64,000 bases of DNA from Nymphaea colorata (GCF_008831285.2 NC_045141.1:7239353-7303352); one strand, 5' to 3'; shown: positions 46,246 through 60,030, counted from the stretch's first letter. Translations and numbers: made by a program. The notes: generated by a model from the letters alone, not told the origin.

Positions 46246-49228
46246 TTATCTTGGGCTGCTTAGTTTTTAATTAGATCAAATTCTGAAGTTGATTTTATCA
46301 ATTGGAGATAATATTTTCTTTCTGTGCTGGATCACTGCCAATAAAAATAATTGAACCTTGACTTTCTGAAGAAGCACATAATAGACCAGGAAATTGTAGA
46401 ATTAGGCTGATAGCATTTACGTACATTTCAATTATTTTATGTAACTTTTTTATTGACTTGAAGGAGCACAGTAAATGTTAAACCTTCAGATGAATTGAAG
46501 TTCCTTATGTGCCTCTCTTTTCTGCTCCATTTTTTTTTTTGGGGATCCCCACACATATATTCCTATTAATGGCATGCCAAACTAGGTTTTGAAATATCTG
46601 ACAAGGAAAACTTGGAAAAATTGGCCCTTAGTTTCCACTCTTTTGCTTTCTAGGCGGTATTAGAGCATGACAGGATCCAAACAGAGCAGTCATGTTTATT
46701 TTCTCCTAGTTCAAGGCATATCTATGTGCTTTACTTTATCAGCTTAAACATTTGCTTGTGGAAATTGGAGTTGCCGTTCTCTATGAGTAAATAATTTTTA
46801 AAATTCATTGTCATATGCTAGCTTTCTCCAAGTCGAATCATCCTGCACTATTTTGAGCTGGTCATTAGGATGCCCACAGTCAATCTTCAATGCATTCTTT
46901 TACATAACATGTTTGAGAACTTTTTCTTTTGGTACTAAATCATATTTGTTATCTAGTTTATCTGCCGCATACCACTTTTTTTGTTGCTGAATTTCTTGTT
47001 TAAAGTTTGAATGCTGATCCATCAAGCTTCCAAAGATGAGGTGATCAAGCAATTTTGTTTCAAGCGGCAAAAGAGTGACTACTTGTCATGCTTGCATTTT
47101 ATATTTAAGTACCACCCTTTCTTCACATTTTAAAGCAGTGGTGATGCACAACTCGTGGTGATGAAATGCATCATGTTTCTGTAACTCTTCGAATCATATT
47201 TTGTACCATCTTTAACTCTTCAAATCATATTTCGTTCCATCTTTGCTTGTTTGCATTCAACCCTGTCGTGTGATTGTTATTTTCCCATTCCATTGGCTTA
47301 TGGGCATAGATAACAAATAAGTTAAATAACATGGATAGCACTGCTAGGTCTGTAAGCTTGTCTTGCTGCCCACTTCTTGTGTTTCTGATATTGTGACATG
47401 TGTGGCCAGCCTTCTTTATGATATAAACTTGGTCACATCTTGAACAAATATAACTGGAGACATATGGCTTTTCAGTAGTGGGGCTGTAGTATAGCTTTCT
47501 CATGTCTCTGGTTAATACCTCTCTCTCATGTCTGTGACTTCACGTCATGATCTCTTGATCTCATATGGATTCAATGATGAAGATGCTCACACATGCATGT
47601 GTTGTCCTGTGCACTATGAAACTATGGTCCCAAGCAGGTTTTTTTTTTTTTTGATAAGACCAAGCTACTTTATTGCAAATGACACCTTTAGTTACTCTGT
47701 GTAGCTAATGGAATTCTCACCCTAAGTTCCGACTATGCTTCCTGTGAACTTTCAATACTTATTTCTTGCATGTGACGCCATTACATTTTTCTGCCTATTG
47801 CAAGTTGATGAGAATCACTTGTTCGTGAGAAAATTCCATAGGGAGTCACAACTGGATGAGCTCACACTGATGCTGAGTTTTTCTTGTCATAAGAACTTTC
47901 TGGTCCTTTCCATAATCGTTGTTTGGCATTTACAATGAGAAGATTGGGCTTGTGAACCATGCTCCCCCGACCTTGGGGTAGTAAATAACGTGGGTTCAGG
48001 CTAACATGGCCTTGCTTCTGCCGAGGATGGTCACTCTTGTATCTTGTCTTTCTTTATTTATGCAGAGAACCTAGTCTAGTGGATGCCCAATACTTCGGTT
48101 TGTGTTCCTGATTCTGGAGTTACCTCTGGTACATTGGCGAAAGGTTCCATTGCATCTAACTTTTACAGTGCTTGTATACACCATTCACCTTTCCTGATTC
48201 TTCAGTGTGATGTGGCTGTGCAACCGTACCTTTTTATCTGACCCTGGAGGTTTATGTAGAGTGCTGTCGTGAGCTGCCGTCATCAACAGATGATCCCTTT
48301 TATTGCTCATTTACTTTCCTTTATGAATTGATGTGATATTTCACTTTATAGTGACAAGGGAACGCATAGGGCATTTATGTTCTCTTTTTGCCAGTGATAG
48401 TTAATGAAAAGCTTTTGAAGTCATTGAACGTTTATAGTCTCACGATTTCCCCAGATTGAGGGTTGACAAAGCATGCTCTTCAAACCGTTATTGATGCTTC
48501 GCTGCATGGAAAGGAGGGACAGCAGATAGCATTCATCTGGCATGAGGGTGGCCGTTAATGAAAATTTTGAACTCTAGTCCATGCTTTTTAAGCTTAGAGC
48601 TTTAGATTGAGTTGTTGAACATGGCCTTCTTTGGTTAAGCTATATACCTGGTGAGCTTCCCGCATGTCACCGTCAACATGCCTTTTCAGGTACTCTTGGC
48701 TAAATTCTTCTCCTAATATGTTGATAAGCGTCCTCTTCATATCAGTTTTTAGGTAATTTTGACGAAATATGGAGCGTCATTGCCTCACTTATTCGACCGT
48801 GTTAAAATTTTTAACGCGTATTTCATATTGTGCTTACCGTCGCCTCAATGGCACGCGCGAGGAGTCAGAGCTGCTTAGCCTCCAGCTCCATATTTACCTC
48901 AATCATTTTTAACCGTAGGTTCCCAATCAATGAAATGATCTGGAAGTTCTATCCATTCTCTTTTAACTGGAAAGACGTGTTTGGGATTTGTAGGATGGTG
49001 GTTACTTCGAGAGCCAAAACCAAATAACCCCACTAGGGATGTTCAATGTACATCGGCTTCCTCATGGTAAAACTTCTTGTTCGTTACATCTGGATTTGGA
49101 ACCAAGTGGTTTGTATATGTCATTCAGTTTCGGGTTGTTTCACTAAAAAGAGATAATTATAATTATAAAAAAAACATTTTGTCCTTTAAGTGTCAAATGG
49201 TTTTCACCATATGGGCCTCATTGCTATG

Positions 49229-49340
49229 TAACGAATTATATTTAAAATGCATTGAGTTGGTTAATGGCAGTCAAAAAAAGGAGCTAACGAATTATATTTA
49301 AAATGCATTAAGTTGGTTAGTGGCAGTCAATAAAAGGGGT
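49229..49340 (+). repeat. 56-bp tandem duplication
   Basis: 'taacgaattatatttaaaa' at 49229 recurs at 49285. The two 56-bp units differ at only a few positions. Confidence 0.9.
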
Positions 49341-49452
49341 TTAGGGCTGTGGCTGGTATTATGATACACAGTTCCATTTGCAGTTTTCACTGGAGTAGTA
49401 TGTTTGCTACCATTTGCACAGATATATCTATCTATAGCATTTTATTCTAGAT

Positions 49453-49570
49453 ACAAACAAAATGACATTAAATGCTGTGCAAACATGATTTAGGTTCAAA
49501 GATAACATGACAAATGTTACAAATACAAATAAAATGACACTAAAATGCTGTGCAAACATGATTTAGATTT
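49453..49570 (+). repeat. 72-bp-spaced direct repeat
   Basis: 'acaaacaaaatgacattaa' at 49453 and 'acaaataaaatgacactaaa' at 49525, both continuing 'atgctgtgcaaacatgattt'. The second copy is incomplete on its right side. Confidence 0.85.
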
Positions 49571-51702
49571 AGCATTAACGTAACAAAAGTAGCATACGTT
49601 GATACAACTATTCATTGTGAAATGCAAATATACAAATTGTTGGGGCTTAGATGTATGAAAATGCACAAGGTCCTCCCTTTGCTCTAGCTTAGCCGGGCAG
49701 TTTCCACTGTTTAGGACGATTCCTCTGGCAACTTGACTAGGAAACAAAGTCAACTTCTGCAAGCTTGGTGAACAATGACGGTCTACTTTTTTCGAGGCAT
49801 AACGCCGTTGGTGTAATGGGCCGGGCCAATCATTTCAAGCAATCAAGGTTTGATTTTCATGGGCATCATTTTCTTTCCCAAGGTGGGTCTACCTCTTGGA
49901 TGAGGAAGACTTCTATACTTTGAATTTTCAATAAGTTCAAGACGTCGGCAGAAGATTTATATGCAGGAAATCAACAAGCTTCCTCAAGCCAATCATGAAG
50001 ATACAAGGTTAGTGGAGGCATACTGAACTCTTATGTAGGAATGAGAAACAAAAAAAGCTGTGGTTTCTTCTCTGAGCGGGGAAAGAAAGCAATACTATCA
50101 TACAGCATTGAAGATTACACCTTATTTACAACCACTTGGGAGTCCGATTTTCAAATTCCTTGACTGTATGTGCCCAAGAACTCTAGAACAGTAGAGAAAC
50201 TTTGATGGAGGAAAGTGCAAAATTAAATGCCAAATTGAAGAGAAATATGGCCAGCCATGACGGACTCCTAGCCGATGCCACTCTAAATAGAATATGGGGC
50301 TTTGGGATTGATTTCTTGGCATTGAATCTCTATAACATAAAAAAACCATAGCCTAATGTGTTTAATTACATTTATCCTAGGAAAAGCGAAAGAAGAACAA
50401 TAATATTGATAATCTACACGGCTAATTAAAACTAGCCGATTACGCTAGACTTCATGAACACCTTTCTCACCTGCAAGTAACGATTTCTTTGCTGTCATGG
50501 CATGGAAAACATATTAAGAACAGCCTAGGTCATAACCCAGGTGATGTCATATCGAAAATTCAACAAAATAAAACAAATCTATGTCTAAATAATAAATCTT
50601 CTGTACCGATTCCTAAACTAAAGGAGAAAGAAAGGAATAATACCACAAACAACTTATTCCGATGGTCCTCCAATTTCAGGAAGCGATAAATTCGAATTAT
50701 ATGACTTGATATTTGACACTTAAATGTAAGAACTAGCTTTCAAGAATCGTAAGTTAAAAGTGATATTTTTTATTTAAAGGTATAAAATCCTTGTACTATT
50801 TATATGACTTTGCTTATGATGAAGTCATGACAAAGATTGATTGTCGCCGATAAGTTAGACTACTGTATACATGTCTGGAAAAGTGGAAGCCGGGTTTAGA
50901 TATTGTAGTTTTAAGTTGATGATATTATATTGAAAGGTAATGACAATAAAATGATATGCTTGATAACTGATATAGTTCCGCAACCAAACTGCTGGAGGGG
51001 ATAGCTTCCAAATTTTGCTTGAAGAAAGCTATATACAATAAAAAAAATCGGGCCTAACGCAGGCCATCCAAAATGTGGTGGTGAGGAGCGCAGGAGAGGG
51101 GGATTGTGATGGTGAGGAAGTGCCTTCGCTTTGGATATAGAAGACACCACGATGGATCATTGATATAGTTTTTAGCATTTTGATAAAAGAAATTTCGGAT
51201 GACAAATACAGCTTGCAAGGTATTAATGAATATGCTACAATGGACAAACATGAATATGAAAAACCTTGTAACCGCTCATGATTTATATGAATATTTGAGT
51301 TACATTGAAAACCTGAAATTGGAAGGCGACGTAACTGATTTAGCAAATTTGTAGTCTCATCGCCATGTGGGAGATATTGGGTCATGGCCATGATCCATTT
51401 CATATAATAAATGAGAAGGCCTGCTTGTCCATTATATGGGTGGATAAATAAATTAATATGAAAATAAGAATAAATTAATTTCCCTAGCCATGATGTTGGT
51501 AGACGAAGGGAATGAAGATGTGTACCAAAAGGAGTGCATGAAAAGATATGACCAATGGGGCACATGCCAAAGGGTATGACCAAGGGGGGCGTATGCATCC
51601 ATTTATTCAAGCTCAGCACCTCTATGAATTATAAACAAACCATGGAGAGTAAACAGATAATAAGGTTTTGGGCCCCCTTAAGCAAATCCATAAAAATCCT
51701 TA

Positions 51703-52090
51703 AGAAACTGTTTGGGAATAATAACAGTGCATTATATTCCATGCATCTACCCCAAAAAGTGGAGCACATTCATTGAACAGTTCTTAAAGTATCCAATGAA
51801 TCAAACAATTTTTAAGTTAGATGCATAACATAATGTTATTTGCAAACCGCTCATGAAGGGATGACAGCAATGACAGTATGTTGTTTCATGTATCTACTCT
51901 AAACATTGGGATAGATTCATAGAATACTGTGTTACATTATCTTATGAACCTGCTCTAACATTTGGGCAGATACATGAAACAGTAACATTGTGTTACTATT
52001 GCAAGGACACTGGTTGAATTTTCAATGAATCTATCCAAATATTGGACCCGTTCATGGAATACTAGTTCTAGTATTCTATAAACCTGCCTC
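51703..52090. mobile_element. MITE-like cluster with inverted repeats
   Basis: 'aactgtttgggaataataac' at about 51708 matches the terminal sequence of the MITE at 54.87 kb. Inside, 51877-51935 ('tttcatgtatctactctaaa' and surroundings) is an imperfect reverse complement of 51945-52000 ('tttgggcagatacatgaaac', 'agtaacattgtgttac'). This suggests one or two overlapping members of the same family. Termini are not sharp. Confidence 0.5.
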
Positions 52091-52821
52091 TCTATAATTA
52101 GGGTTCATTGGATTCCCACCAAACGAACTCTAGAATCACCATTTGGGTTTCGAGTTAGTTTATTTATATCTCTTATGTTTTGTTGTGCATGCTTTTACTC
52201 ATGCATGTTAATGCGTTCGTTGAAATCCTGGTAAGAGCCCAAGGTTCCAACTTTCTGCATCACGTGGAAAAGAGTTTTCTGACGATCGATTGCTATTTCA
52301 GAGTTTGTTGTCTTGGGAGCTGCAGGCCAAAGGTGGCATTCGCTTTTTGGTCACCGTCTACTTTAACAGCTACATCAACCAGCATTGTATTAAATTGCAG
52401 GCCAGCTTGTGTTGTCAGATTTCATCGAGTTAGGTCTGTTTTACATGTGCCCACTGATTTTTCAAAGAGTTTTAGTTCAGCTGCGATGAGTCTTAGGTTG
52501 GAGATTGCCAGGGGCTTTAGAATATCACGAGCGGCCACTTCTTTTCTCGTTTAGATTACTTTCCTGTTAGTTTAGTATTACCTTTACTAGTTTACTAAGA
52601 GAATCCAAGTCTCGTGTGGGCTGTCTTATTAATGTTTTAATTTAATGTTCAAGTTAATGTTTTAGGATGTCAAATGGACTGTATTGAACTTGCCGGAAAC
52701 CGCCACTAATGTTTTCGATAATTAGCTGAACTTCAAATTTGAAAACTTTTGTTGCTCTATTCTAGCTAGGATTTTGTATAGTAAGATTTGTTCTTGGTGA
52801 TACCACTTTGGTTTTTAGAGG

Positions 52822-53799
52822 CATTACAAAAAAATCGAGGTTTTTAATGATGCAAAAAAAAAAAAAACGTCAGTAAAAATAAGCAAAACGTCAGTTAACT
52901 TTCACTGAAGTTTTCTTATGAACATCAGTAAAAAGTAATGTCGCTGATACATTACCTTTTCAGTCTAAGTTAATGAAACTTGACTTTTATTGACGCTCAA
53001 AATTATGTCATTGAAAATCGATTTAACATGAAGCAACACCTTGCTGAAATTCTCCGGCAAGAATTAGACGCCCAAAATTATTTACACATCCCGTCTCTTG
53101 ATCCCTTTGTAAATTTTGACTTTTGTTCAGACCTCAGAGAAACTATTTGGGAGCCCACTTAGGAAGCTGTAGCTCTATTACAGACCTTTACGAACGTTAA
53201 GAAAAGGGGAAACTTCCTTTACAAAAGTGCCAACCAAGTCAGCTACCTTCTTTCAGTATTCTCGAGGAGGAAACTTATCCCTTAGAAAATCAAACCGAAT
53301 CCAAATCCATTAATATTCCAGCCCTAGATCAAATAGGTTAATCCAAATCTTGGATCTGAAATGCAAGGTCATGTGAATCTGTGATCCAAACCATCTAAGT
53401 CCAAGTGCCATTAGGAGTTGATTTGCATAATTTTTCACCAGATTTATTGAAAAACCAAATTGTAAACTCATGTCTCACAGTCAGGTACTTAGTTCGATAA
53501 GTCCCCAAGTTAATTTTGAGAATTTGACAAGTCCAGGTGTTATTCAACCTTTTCCAATGTGTGTGCAGGTTTTCTAAGAATGAAGCTTTCAAATAATAGA
53601 AAACCTTGCTTGATCACAAAAGAGAAGATGAAGAAGATGGATGTTGGATCATTGGAGCACTTTTCATTATAATTATGAAGAGTACGTCTTCTAGGCGGCC
53701 AGCTGTAGGGTTATTCGAATTCTCGTTCGTAGTTTCTTTGTTTAGTAATGTCATACTTTTATCTTTGATTAGTTGAAGTAGTTTTAATCTTTTGTAGTG
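52822..53799. mobile_element. Possible second CACTA-like remnant
   Basis: A CATTACAAAAAAATCG terminus (52822) is followed by 'acgtcagtaaaaa', 'aacgtcagttaac', 'acatcagtaaaaag' repeats (52873-52940), the subterminal style of CACTA elements. A CACTA-like right end (..TTTTGTAGTG) occurs at 53790-53799. No target duplication and no transposase are visible, and the link between the two ends is a guess. Confidence 0.35.
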
Positions 53800-56700
53800 A
53801 CTGAATTCAAGATAGCTCTAGCAAGTGAAGTTCATTAAAAATTTTACAACTCTGCTATACTATTTTCACGCATTTATTATTATAAATTTCTTTTAATGGC
53901 ATACAGCATAAAGCGACCGCATATATGTTACTTAACCATTCATCAATAATAGTCACAAAAAGAGGAACAATATGCTAGCTAATCACTTCCTTCTTTATTT
54001 AAATATAGATTTTCAAACACTATTTCGAGTATCTCATACTCTTATATATGTGTAGTTATTTTGATTTTGTTGGGTGATTGACAAGCCATTTGTATTTTGG
54101 ATAGGAGAAACGTTTTGTGAGTGTGTTGTAGAATAACGGATGCTTTTACAAAAATAAAATGTTTTTCCTTACTAAGATTTTTGTGAGAAACTTCTGTTTA
54201 CAAATGACCACTTACCATTTGATAATGTACAAATAACTACTGGAGTTATAAAATAGTTGCCAACCACATGCTTCAGGAATTAAAAATGATAAAATACACC
54301 AAAAAAGACTAGTTTATGCTTAAACTAAAAAACAATTTCTTCAAGCAATGAAATCCTTTTGTCACAATATTTTTTAATTTGATTCCTAAACAATTTTACC
54401 TACCACACACTTTCCTTCACATCACCTTTTGTCTTGACAAATATACTAAAAGGAAAGATGATCAAATTCTAAAGGGACCGCCAATAAAATGTGGATCGAG
54501 AGAAACTTCCCCTGATCTAAAGGTAGTTTCTTTTTTATTAGGGGTAAAATAGTCTTCTTAACATATTTTAATACTTAAGCATTCATTAAGCATGTTTCTG
54601 TCAATTATTCTAATAACTGGGTGGTTACATGTAACTTGCAAATTTAGGTAGGCCGTTCTGAAAAGCTGAATGGCTTTTTGTAAATTCCTCTTTCCTTTTC
54701 CCCCACTAAAATGAGATCGGATTATCAGGCTCTTGGGTTCAACCATATAATCAGACTAACTTACATTTCCTTATTAATATCAAAACTGGTGATAGAGAAA
54801 AAAAAAGTTTCGGTTCTAATTTCTAGCTAATAATAAAGTAGTTACAATAAGGTAGTTAAATCTGTCAAATTAAGTGGCTGTTTGGCAATAATAACACATT
54901 ATTGCTGTGCAATAAATAAGCCTAGATTCATAAACACTTGTATAGTATTTCATGAAACGACCTTATTTTCTAGAGTAAGTCCACTAGACAGTAACAATAT
55001 GTTACTGTAACCAAACAATCCTTAAGATTCACTTCAGGGTCAAGGAAATAGAGGACCAGCATGTCAAGATATTAATATTATTCCTGATCAAGCGCTAGCT
55101 ACACTTTCCTCCACCTAATTCCCTTTTACATGAGTCTGGTCGTCGATATGCTAAGTTTATCCTACCGGGCGCTTCACATGGTCATTGATTTGGAGTCGGT
55201 CAACTGTTATCTGCACCAGTCACTTGGTTAGGTGCTGGACTTATTAATTTGAAAGTGGAGGAGAAGAGTTGAATATCCAGCTCATCACTTTTGGCATAAA
55301 TCTGCTGGGGTCTCTGCCTTACGCCAGCTTGATTTCATATAAAATGAGAAGAAAAAATAACAGGAAGTGGTGGGATCATGAGACTTCCCAGTCTAAGACC
55401 TGCAGCTGTGAGCGTCAGTTTGTATGTCTTGCCCAAAGAGCAATTATTAATCAACCGAAGTGTAGCTTCAAAGGGCATAGCGCAACTGGGCAGCAAAGTA
55501 GCTCATATTCAAGAAGTACAAGGTTTGAATCTCGTGGTCACTATCATGTTCTGTAGGTTAATCCACTAGGTTGTAAACGGTGGCCAGCACAACACCCGAA
55601 TTGAAAGATATAGATACCGTAGGTCTACCCAAACTCCAAAGTAAATTAGAACCTTGTTAGCATAAGGGTATAGTCATCAAGGTTTAAGCCAAAGGTGGTT
55701 TCTCTTAATTAAAGAGTACTTAAAAAAAGAAAAAAAACAACTGAACTATGTTGTGCACTTTGACCTGCCCACTGTATATATCTGAAAGATATCTTAGTGC
55801 ATGTCATTCTTTCGTGGGAGGGCTGACCTTGGGTTATATCAACATTACGACATATTTAGCTAGCAGGTAGAACTTTGATGCATGTAGCAACACATATCAT
55901 GCTGTTAGTAGAGAAAAAGGTCTCCTTTTCTTATCCACTTAGCAGTGAGCAAACATACATTTTCTAGCCACGACAACAAAATCAAATCTTTATTACTAAC
56001 TGGTGCGGTTGCTAAGTGAACAGGTTGTGGCGCCCATAGCTATGTCTTTCACAATTAATGGAAACTATTATATCAATGTTATGGAAATCAGTTTTTGAAA
56101 GCAGGCCCTGTAGTCTTAAGAGGGCATTTGGTAATTAAATATTAAAACACCACGTTCTAAGTTTTTTTCTCCCACTCGCATGAAGTTCTTTCTACAGCCC
56201 GCCTTCCATTCTTTCTGCGGGCACTTCTCTCTCTCTCCTCTCCTTGTCCGTGTCACCGGCAGCCACTGCTTACTATCTCTCTTTTCCAACCATTTGGTGG
56301 CTATGAGGAAAAAGAAAGATGCTGGATACAGGCTAATGTCAGAAATTGTTTTCTTCTTCTCCTCCTCCTCCTCCTCCTTCTTCTTTATTTCCTTGTTTTC
56401 GGCCTTTAACCAGATGCACGACATAGCTTGGAGTCAGGAAGGAGCGTCGTGGAAATGGCCACCATCCCGTTGCTTGCAAACAGGCCACCTTGCTCACCAG
56501 GTTTTGGCCGTTCCACCAACTTCTATGAGGCGAATGGGCAGGTTCACCCCTATGAAAGTGGCCGCTCAACTATCACTCTCTGTGTCATACATCAGCTCCT
56601 TACCCATGTTGTCTTCCTCTCTTCTCACTCATTTTCTTCTCTTCTTTGGATCACCTGGTTTTTCCACGCCCATTCCTTTCCCATTGATCGATTTGCTGTT

Positions 56701-58430
56701 CTTGATGGTTGTTGGTCTGCATAGATAGTTATTTTCATACAATTGTTCCTTAATAGTAGTTGTACCTCTAATTTGTGTGATGAAATCCTTAATTAAGAAT
56801 GATTTAGGTTGCATTTGATAGCTTTGGAACTTAGACTCGAGGCTGCACAAAAAGGTGTGTTTTGGGAGATATTCAGTTTAAACAACAAACTGAGGATCTC
56901 AATAGCATGGAGTATAAATCCATGCTACATGTTAATAACTAAAATCTATGGATTTGAGAGAAAGAAAGAAATTTGGAGTGTAAGTTTGTCCTTCTCTTGA
57001 AATCATGCCTTTCGACATTCTTTCAAATTCTTTTTCTCTCTCATTTTCTGAAGAGCTGGAATATGTACAGCATCACAACTTGTCCTCGAGCAGCTTGTCA
57101 TTTAGACATTGTTCCTCGAACATGTGTTCTTCGAGCACAAGTTCTAGGTTCCAAATGTTATTTAGGGTGACAAGGGTTGGGTGGGGGTTTCTGCTTTCAG
57201 CTAGATGGTAGGTCCCTCCCATTCAGCCGAAAATCATTTTGTGAATCAAATTAGAGAGCTTATGATTCAGTAAATTGGTTGAATTGAATTGTTATAATCA
57301 AAATTGCTTGTAAAAGGGAATATTAAAACTTTTGCTTAAAATTTAAGACTTATACAAAGTAAAAAAAGAAGTAAAAGATACAGACACTTTAAATAGGTAG
57401 TCAAAGTATATACTTACATTAAAATTAATAATTTAATAAAAAACAGAAAAATATGTTGTGAAGGTCGAAGGCTCTTAAGCCCTTGGTGTCGTCACTCCTC
57501 CTCCCTCATTTTTTAAATGTTAATACATTTTTTTCGAATTTGTAGTTTGTTCCATTTTCCAATAAGAAAAAGAAACTTAAATAATAAATATGGCATGAGG
57601 TCGTGTGTCTTCACCTCCCATAGTGGTACTTGAAAACGAAACATTTTTAATTAAACCTTAGGGTCCTGTTTGAATTGGAACTAAACACCTGGGTATAAAG
57701 TTCTGGGTATTTAGGACCAGAATCTTGGAATGTGGAAGTTTTGTTCCACATTCCATATACACCATTTTATTTGATGGGATGAAACTATAGTTCCAGGTTA
57801 TGCATGGAACTAAAGTACCTAAGTGTAATTGTAAAACGGTTCATAACATCACCTGCCCACTTAAAACATTTGATCAAATAAAAAAAACATATACGTATAA
57901 ATCCACAAATTTATGATTTTGCATAACCAAGTCAATTCTTAAAACAATGTAAAGATCGATTTGCATTACCAAAATTCATTCTGGGAAAGTTTTTCTTCAA
58001 AATAATAAAAAGTTCTGACCTACCATATAAAAGTATGCTAATACATCCATCATAAAGCAAAAAGAAAATACATTCGTCAAAAAACAAAAAGGAAAAATGC
58101 AGAGTTTGTCAAGCAAATAATCAACCTATGAAAGCTACAAATAAGAAGAAGATGAACACAATTTGACACCATGTCAAGCCCACCTTTTTTTTTGGCAGTT
58201 TCTACATCCCTGCAACTAATCTTCATCTCCTACTCCTTTCTCAAGTATTCATATAAATGCAACTCTGCTTCTTCTATATTGATAAATGATTTACCACACC
58301 CTTGTACCGATAGACGAATGGTAGTCAACACTCCAAACTATCAAATATGCCTTGTTCCCCACCTCAAATACAACTTGTGGACTTCATCATCAATTCCTTG
58401 TAGTTGAAAAACAATGTACACCAAACTTAG
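53800..58430. other. Anonymous AT-rich region
   Basis: There is no gene apart from the MITE at 54.87 kb. The 182-codon open frame at 56180-56728 contains a Ser/Phe run from a CTC/TTC microsatellite (about 56353-56395) and has no family signature. TTA-GGGTCCTGTTTGAATTGG at 57656 could be a Harbinger-type terminus facing the transposase remnant further right. Confidence 0.4.
54874..55025. mobile_element. MITE, about 150 bp, hAT-like termini
   Basis: The left end 'ggctgtttggcaataataac' with 'acattattgctgt' and the right end 'acagtaacaatatgttactg' with 'taaccaaacaatcc' are imperfect inverted repeats of about 33 bp. No coding capacity; target duplication unclear. Confidence 0.65.
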
Positions 58431-58449
58431 TATGCAGTCAACTGTATAT

Positions 58450-59741
58450 ACTTATGCAGATATGAAACACTAACTTACTAATTTGAAAGCCTATAAACAT
58501 TTGTGTAGTTATAGCTGAGCGCAATGAATTGTTGCTTCCTTGTTGAAAAGTTTGTGTTGTAACTTCAAATTCATTCACAAACATTGCATTATTACATGTT
58601 TCATACAAAGTTGCATCATTGCGAAGAAATTGTTCTGCATCCTCATTCTCATCTATGATAAAATTATACAATATACAAGTAGACAGCACAATCATCACTT
58701 GTCTAAAAAGTGAATATGATACTTGTGATTTCAATATAGGAAATTTTCCTTTCAACATCTCAAATACTCATCCCATTGTTGTTTGGAGTTGAGAATGTCG
58801 ATGGTTATGCAATTCCTCTACAGTACTGATTGGCCGTGTGCAAGGTGTGTTATATTCAGACACATGATAACAAGGACCTCAATATGGTGTCAAGAGACCA
58901 CATGTATCTAGATAACCCCTATCAGCAAGATAATATTTACCTATATCACATAATAATTGATTATTTCACAATGTAGATTTTATAAAGTGTTAACACACTA
59001 TAATATCATTGTCTTACTTTGTGGTATAATGAAATGGTCTCTTTCATGATCAAGTGCATTGTACAATACTCTTGAATCAGATGCACTCCCTTCTCATTTT
59101 GCTAACGCACAGTGCAATGACATGTCAAACCACTATGGCCATGACATTATGTGATAATACTTCTTCTATATTGTGGTACCTTCCATGTTGTGTTAATGGC
59201 ACCCAAGCAGGTACATGAGTGCCATCAATAACTCCTAAATAGTCCTATGTTCATAGCATTGATGTAAATTACTTTAAAGTATGGATCAAAATGCTTGTTG
59301 TGGTGGAGTTTACTTGGAATGTCATTGTTTAGTCACCATGTGTATCGTCAGCCTAATCAGCAAAGTGCAGTCAAAACAAAATTGAAATACTCATTGTTTA
59401 TCCAAAATGTTGAAATGTATTTTGACATGCATGACTGCACTGGTTATGTTCAACTATTAAGAGAAATGTGGCTACTTGTTCCTCAATGTTAGTGCACAAG
59501 CATCTTGCAATAGATTCTCACATCTCAATGTGTCACATAATTTCATGTATCTATTTTGATCCATTCTTAGTATACCCAAGCAATTCCTAAGATGACCATT
59601 TATCAAGTTATGAACAAACATAGAACCAACATTATTGTATGGATGAACAAATTTTTTCTTTATTAAAAACCAAATGACCAAGTACGTTATTAGTGGGATG
59701 AGTTGAGCCAACATTTCCTCAATTTCCTCTTCAGGTGCCAT
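58450..59741 (-). pseudogene. PIF/Harbinger DDE transposase remnant
   Basis: Minus strand from ATG at 59741. The N-terminal 89 codons include 'LINGHLRNCLGILRMDQNRY' and 'LCDTLRCENLLQD', the DUF8040-type start of plant Harbinger transposases. After a stop and frame changes: 'DYLGVIDGTHVPAWVP' (about 59245-59195; first catalytic Asp), 'GKYYLADRGYLDTCG' (about 58955-58910; second catalytic Asp), then 'MLKGKFPILK' and 'QVMIVLSTCILYNFI' (58758-58660), the usual C-terminal end. The region that normally holds the catalytic Glu (N.IER.FG.LK) is corrupted and contains a stop, so the enzyme is dead. Such transposases cut and paste their element at TTA/TAA targets with help from a Myb/SANT partner, whose remnant lies upstream. 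Confidence 0.85.
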
Positions 59742-59785
59742 GAATGCAATACTGCATATAAAGATGATTGATAAGCATAAAAGGC

Positions 59786-60030
59786 AGTAAGATAGTTAAA
59801 GTATAATTATATTTGCAAGCAATAGTCAACATATAATGAGAAAAAATTAGCATACAAGATAGTAACTCAACTAAACTAAGATTATATTTGTAAACAATAG
59901 TCAACATACAATGAGCAGTAATTAACATACAAGATAGTAAAGCAACTAAAGTAGGATTCAATTCAGAAGCAATAGTCAACATATAATGGGCAAAGATTAT
60001 CATACAAGGTTGTAAGCAACTAAAGAGGAG
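59786..60030 (-). repeat. 75-bp tandem repeat between the two Harbinger ORFs
   Basis: 'aatagtcaacatataatgag' recurs at 59821, 59896 and 59971, exactly 75 bases apart, within about 3.3 units. Since 75 is a multiple of three, the minus-strand frame 59731-60063 stays open with a 25-residue periodicity. It is most likely an accidental frame of a repeat rather than a gene. Confidence 0.9.

Larger units (their letters stand above)
46246..51690. other. Anonymous region downstream of the hnRNP gene
   Basis: There is no recognisable gene. It contains poly-T (47639-47652) and two small tandem duplications near 49.3 and 49.5 kb, listed separately. A 196-codon open frame (51029-51619, minus) has no family signature and no ATG-context or splice support. 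A TTTATTTATGCAG acceptor-like site (about 48054-48066) might mark a distant 3' UTR exon of the hnRNP gene. Confidence 0.4.

Noticed and set aside
56180-56728. 182-codon open frame with Ser/Phe run
   Set aside because: The run comes from a CTC/TTC microsatellite; no family pattern, and the opposite strand is equally open.
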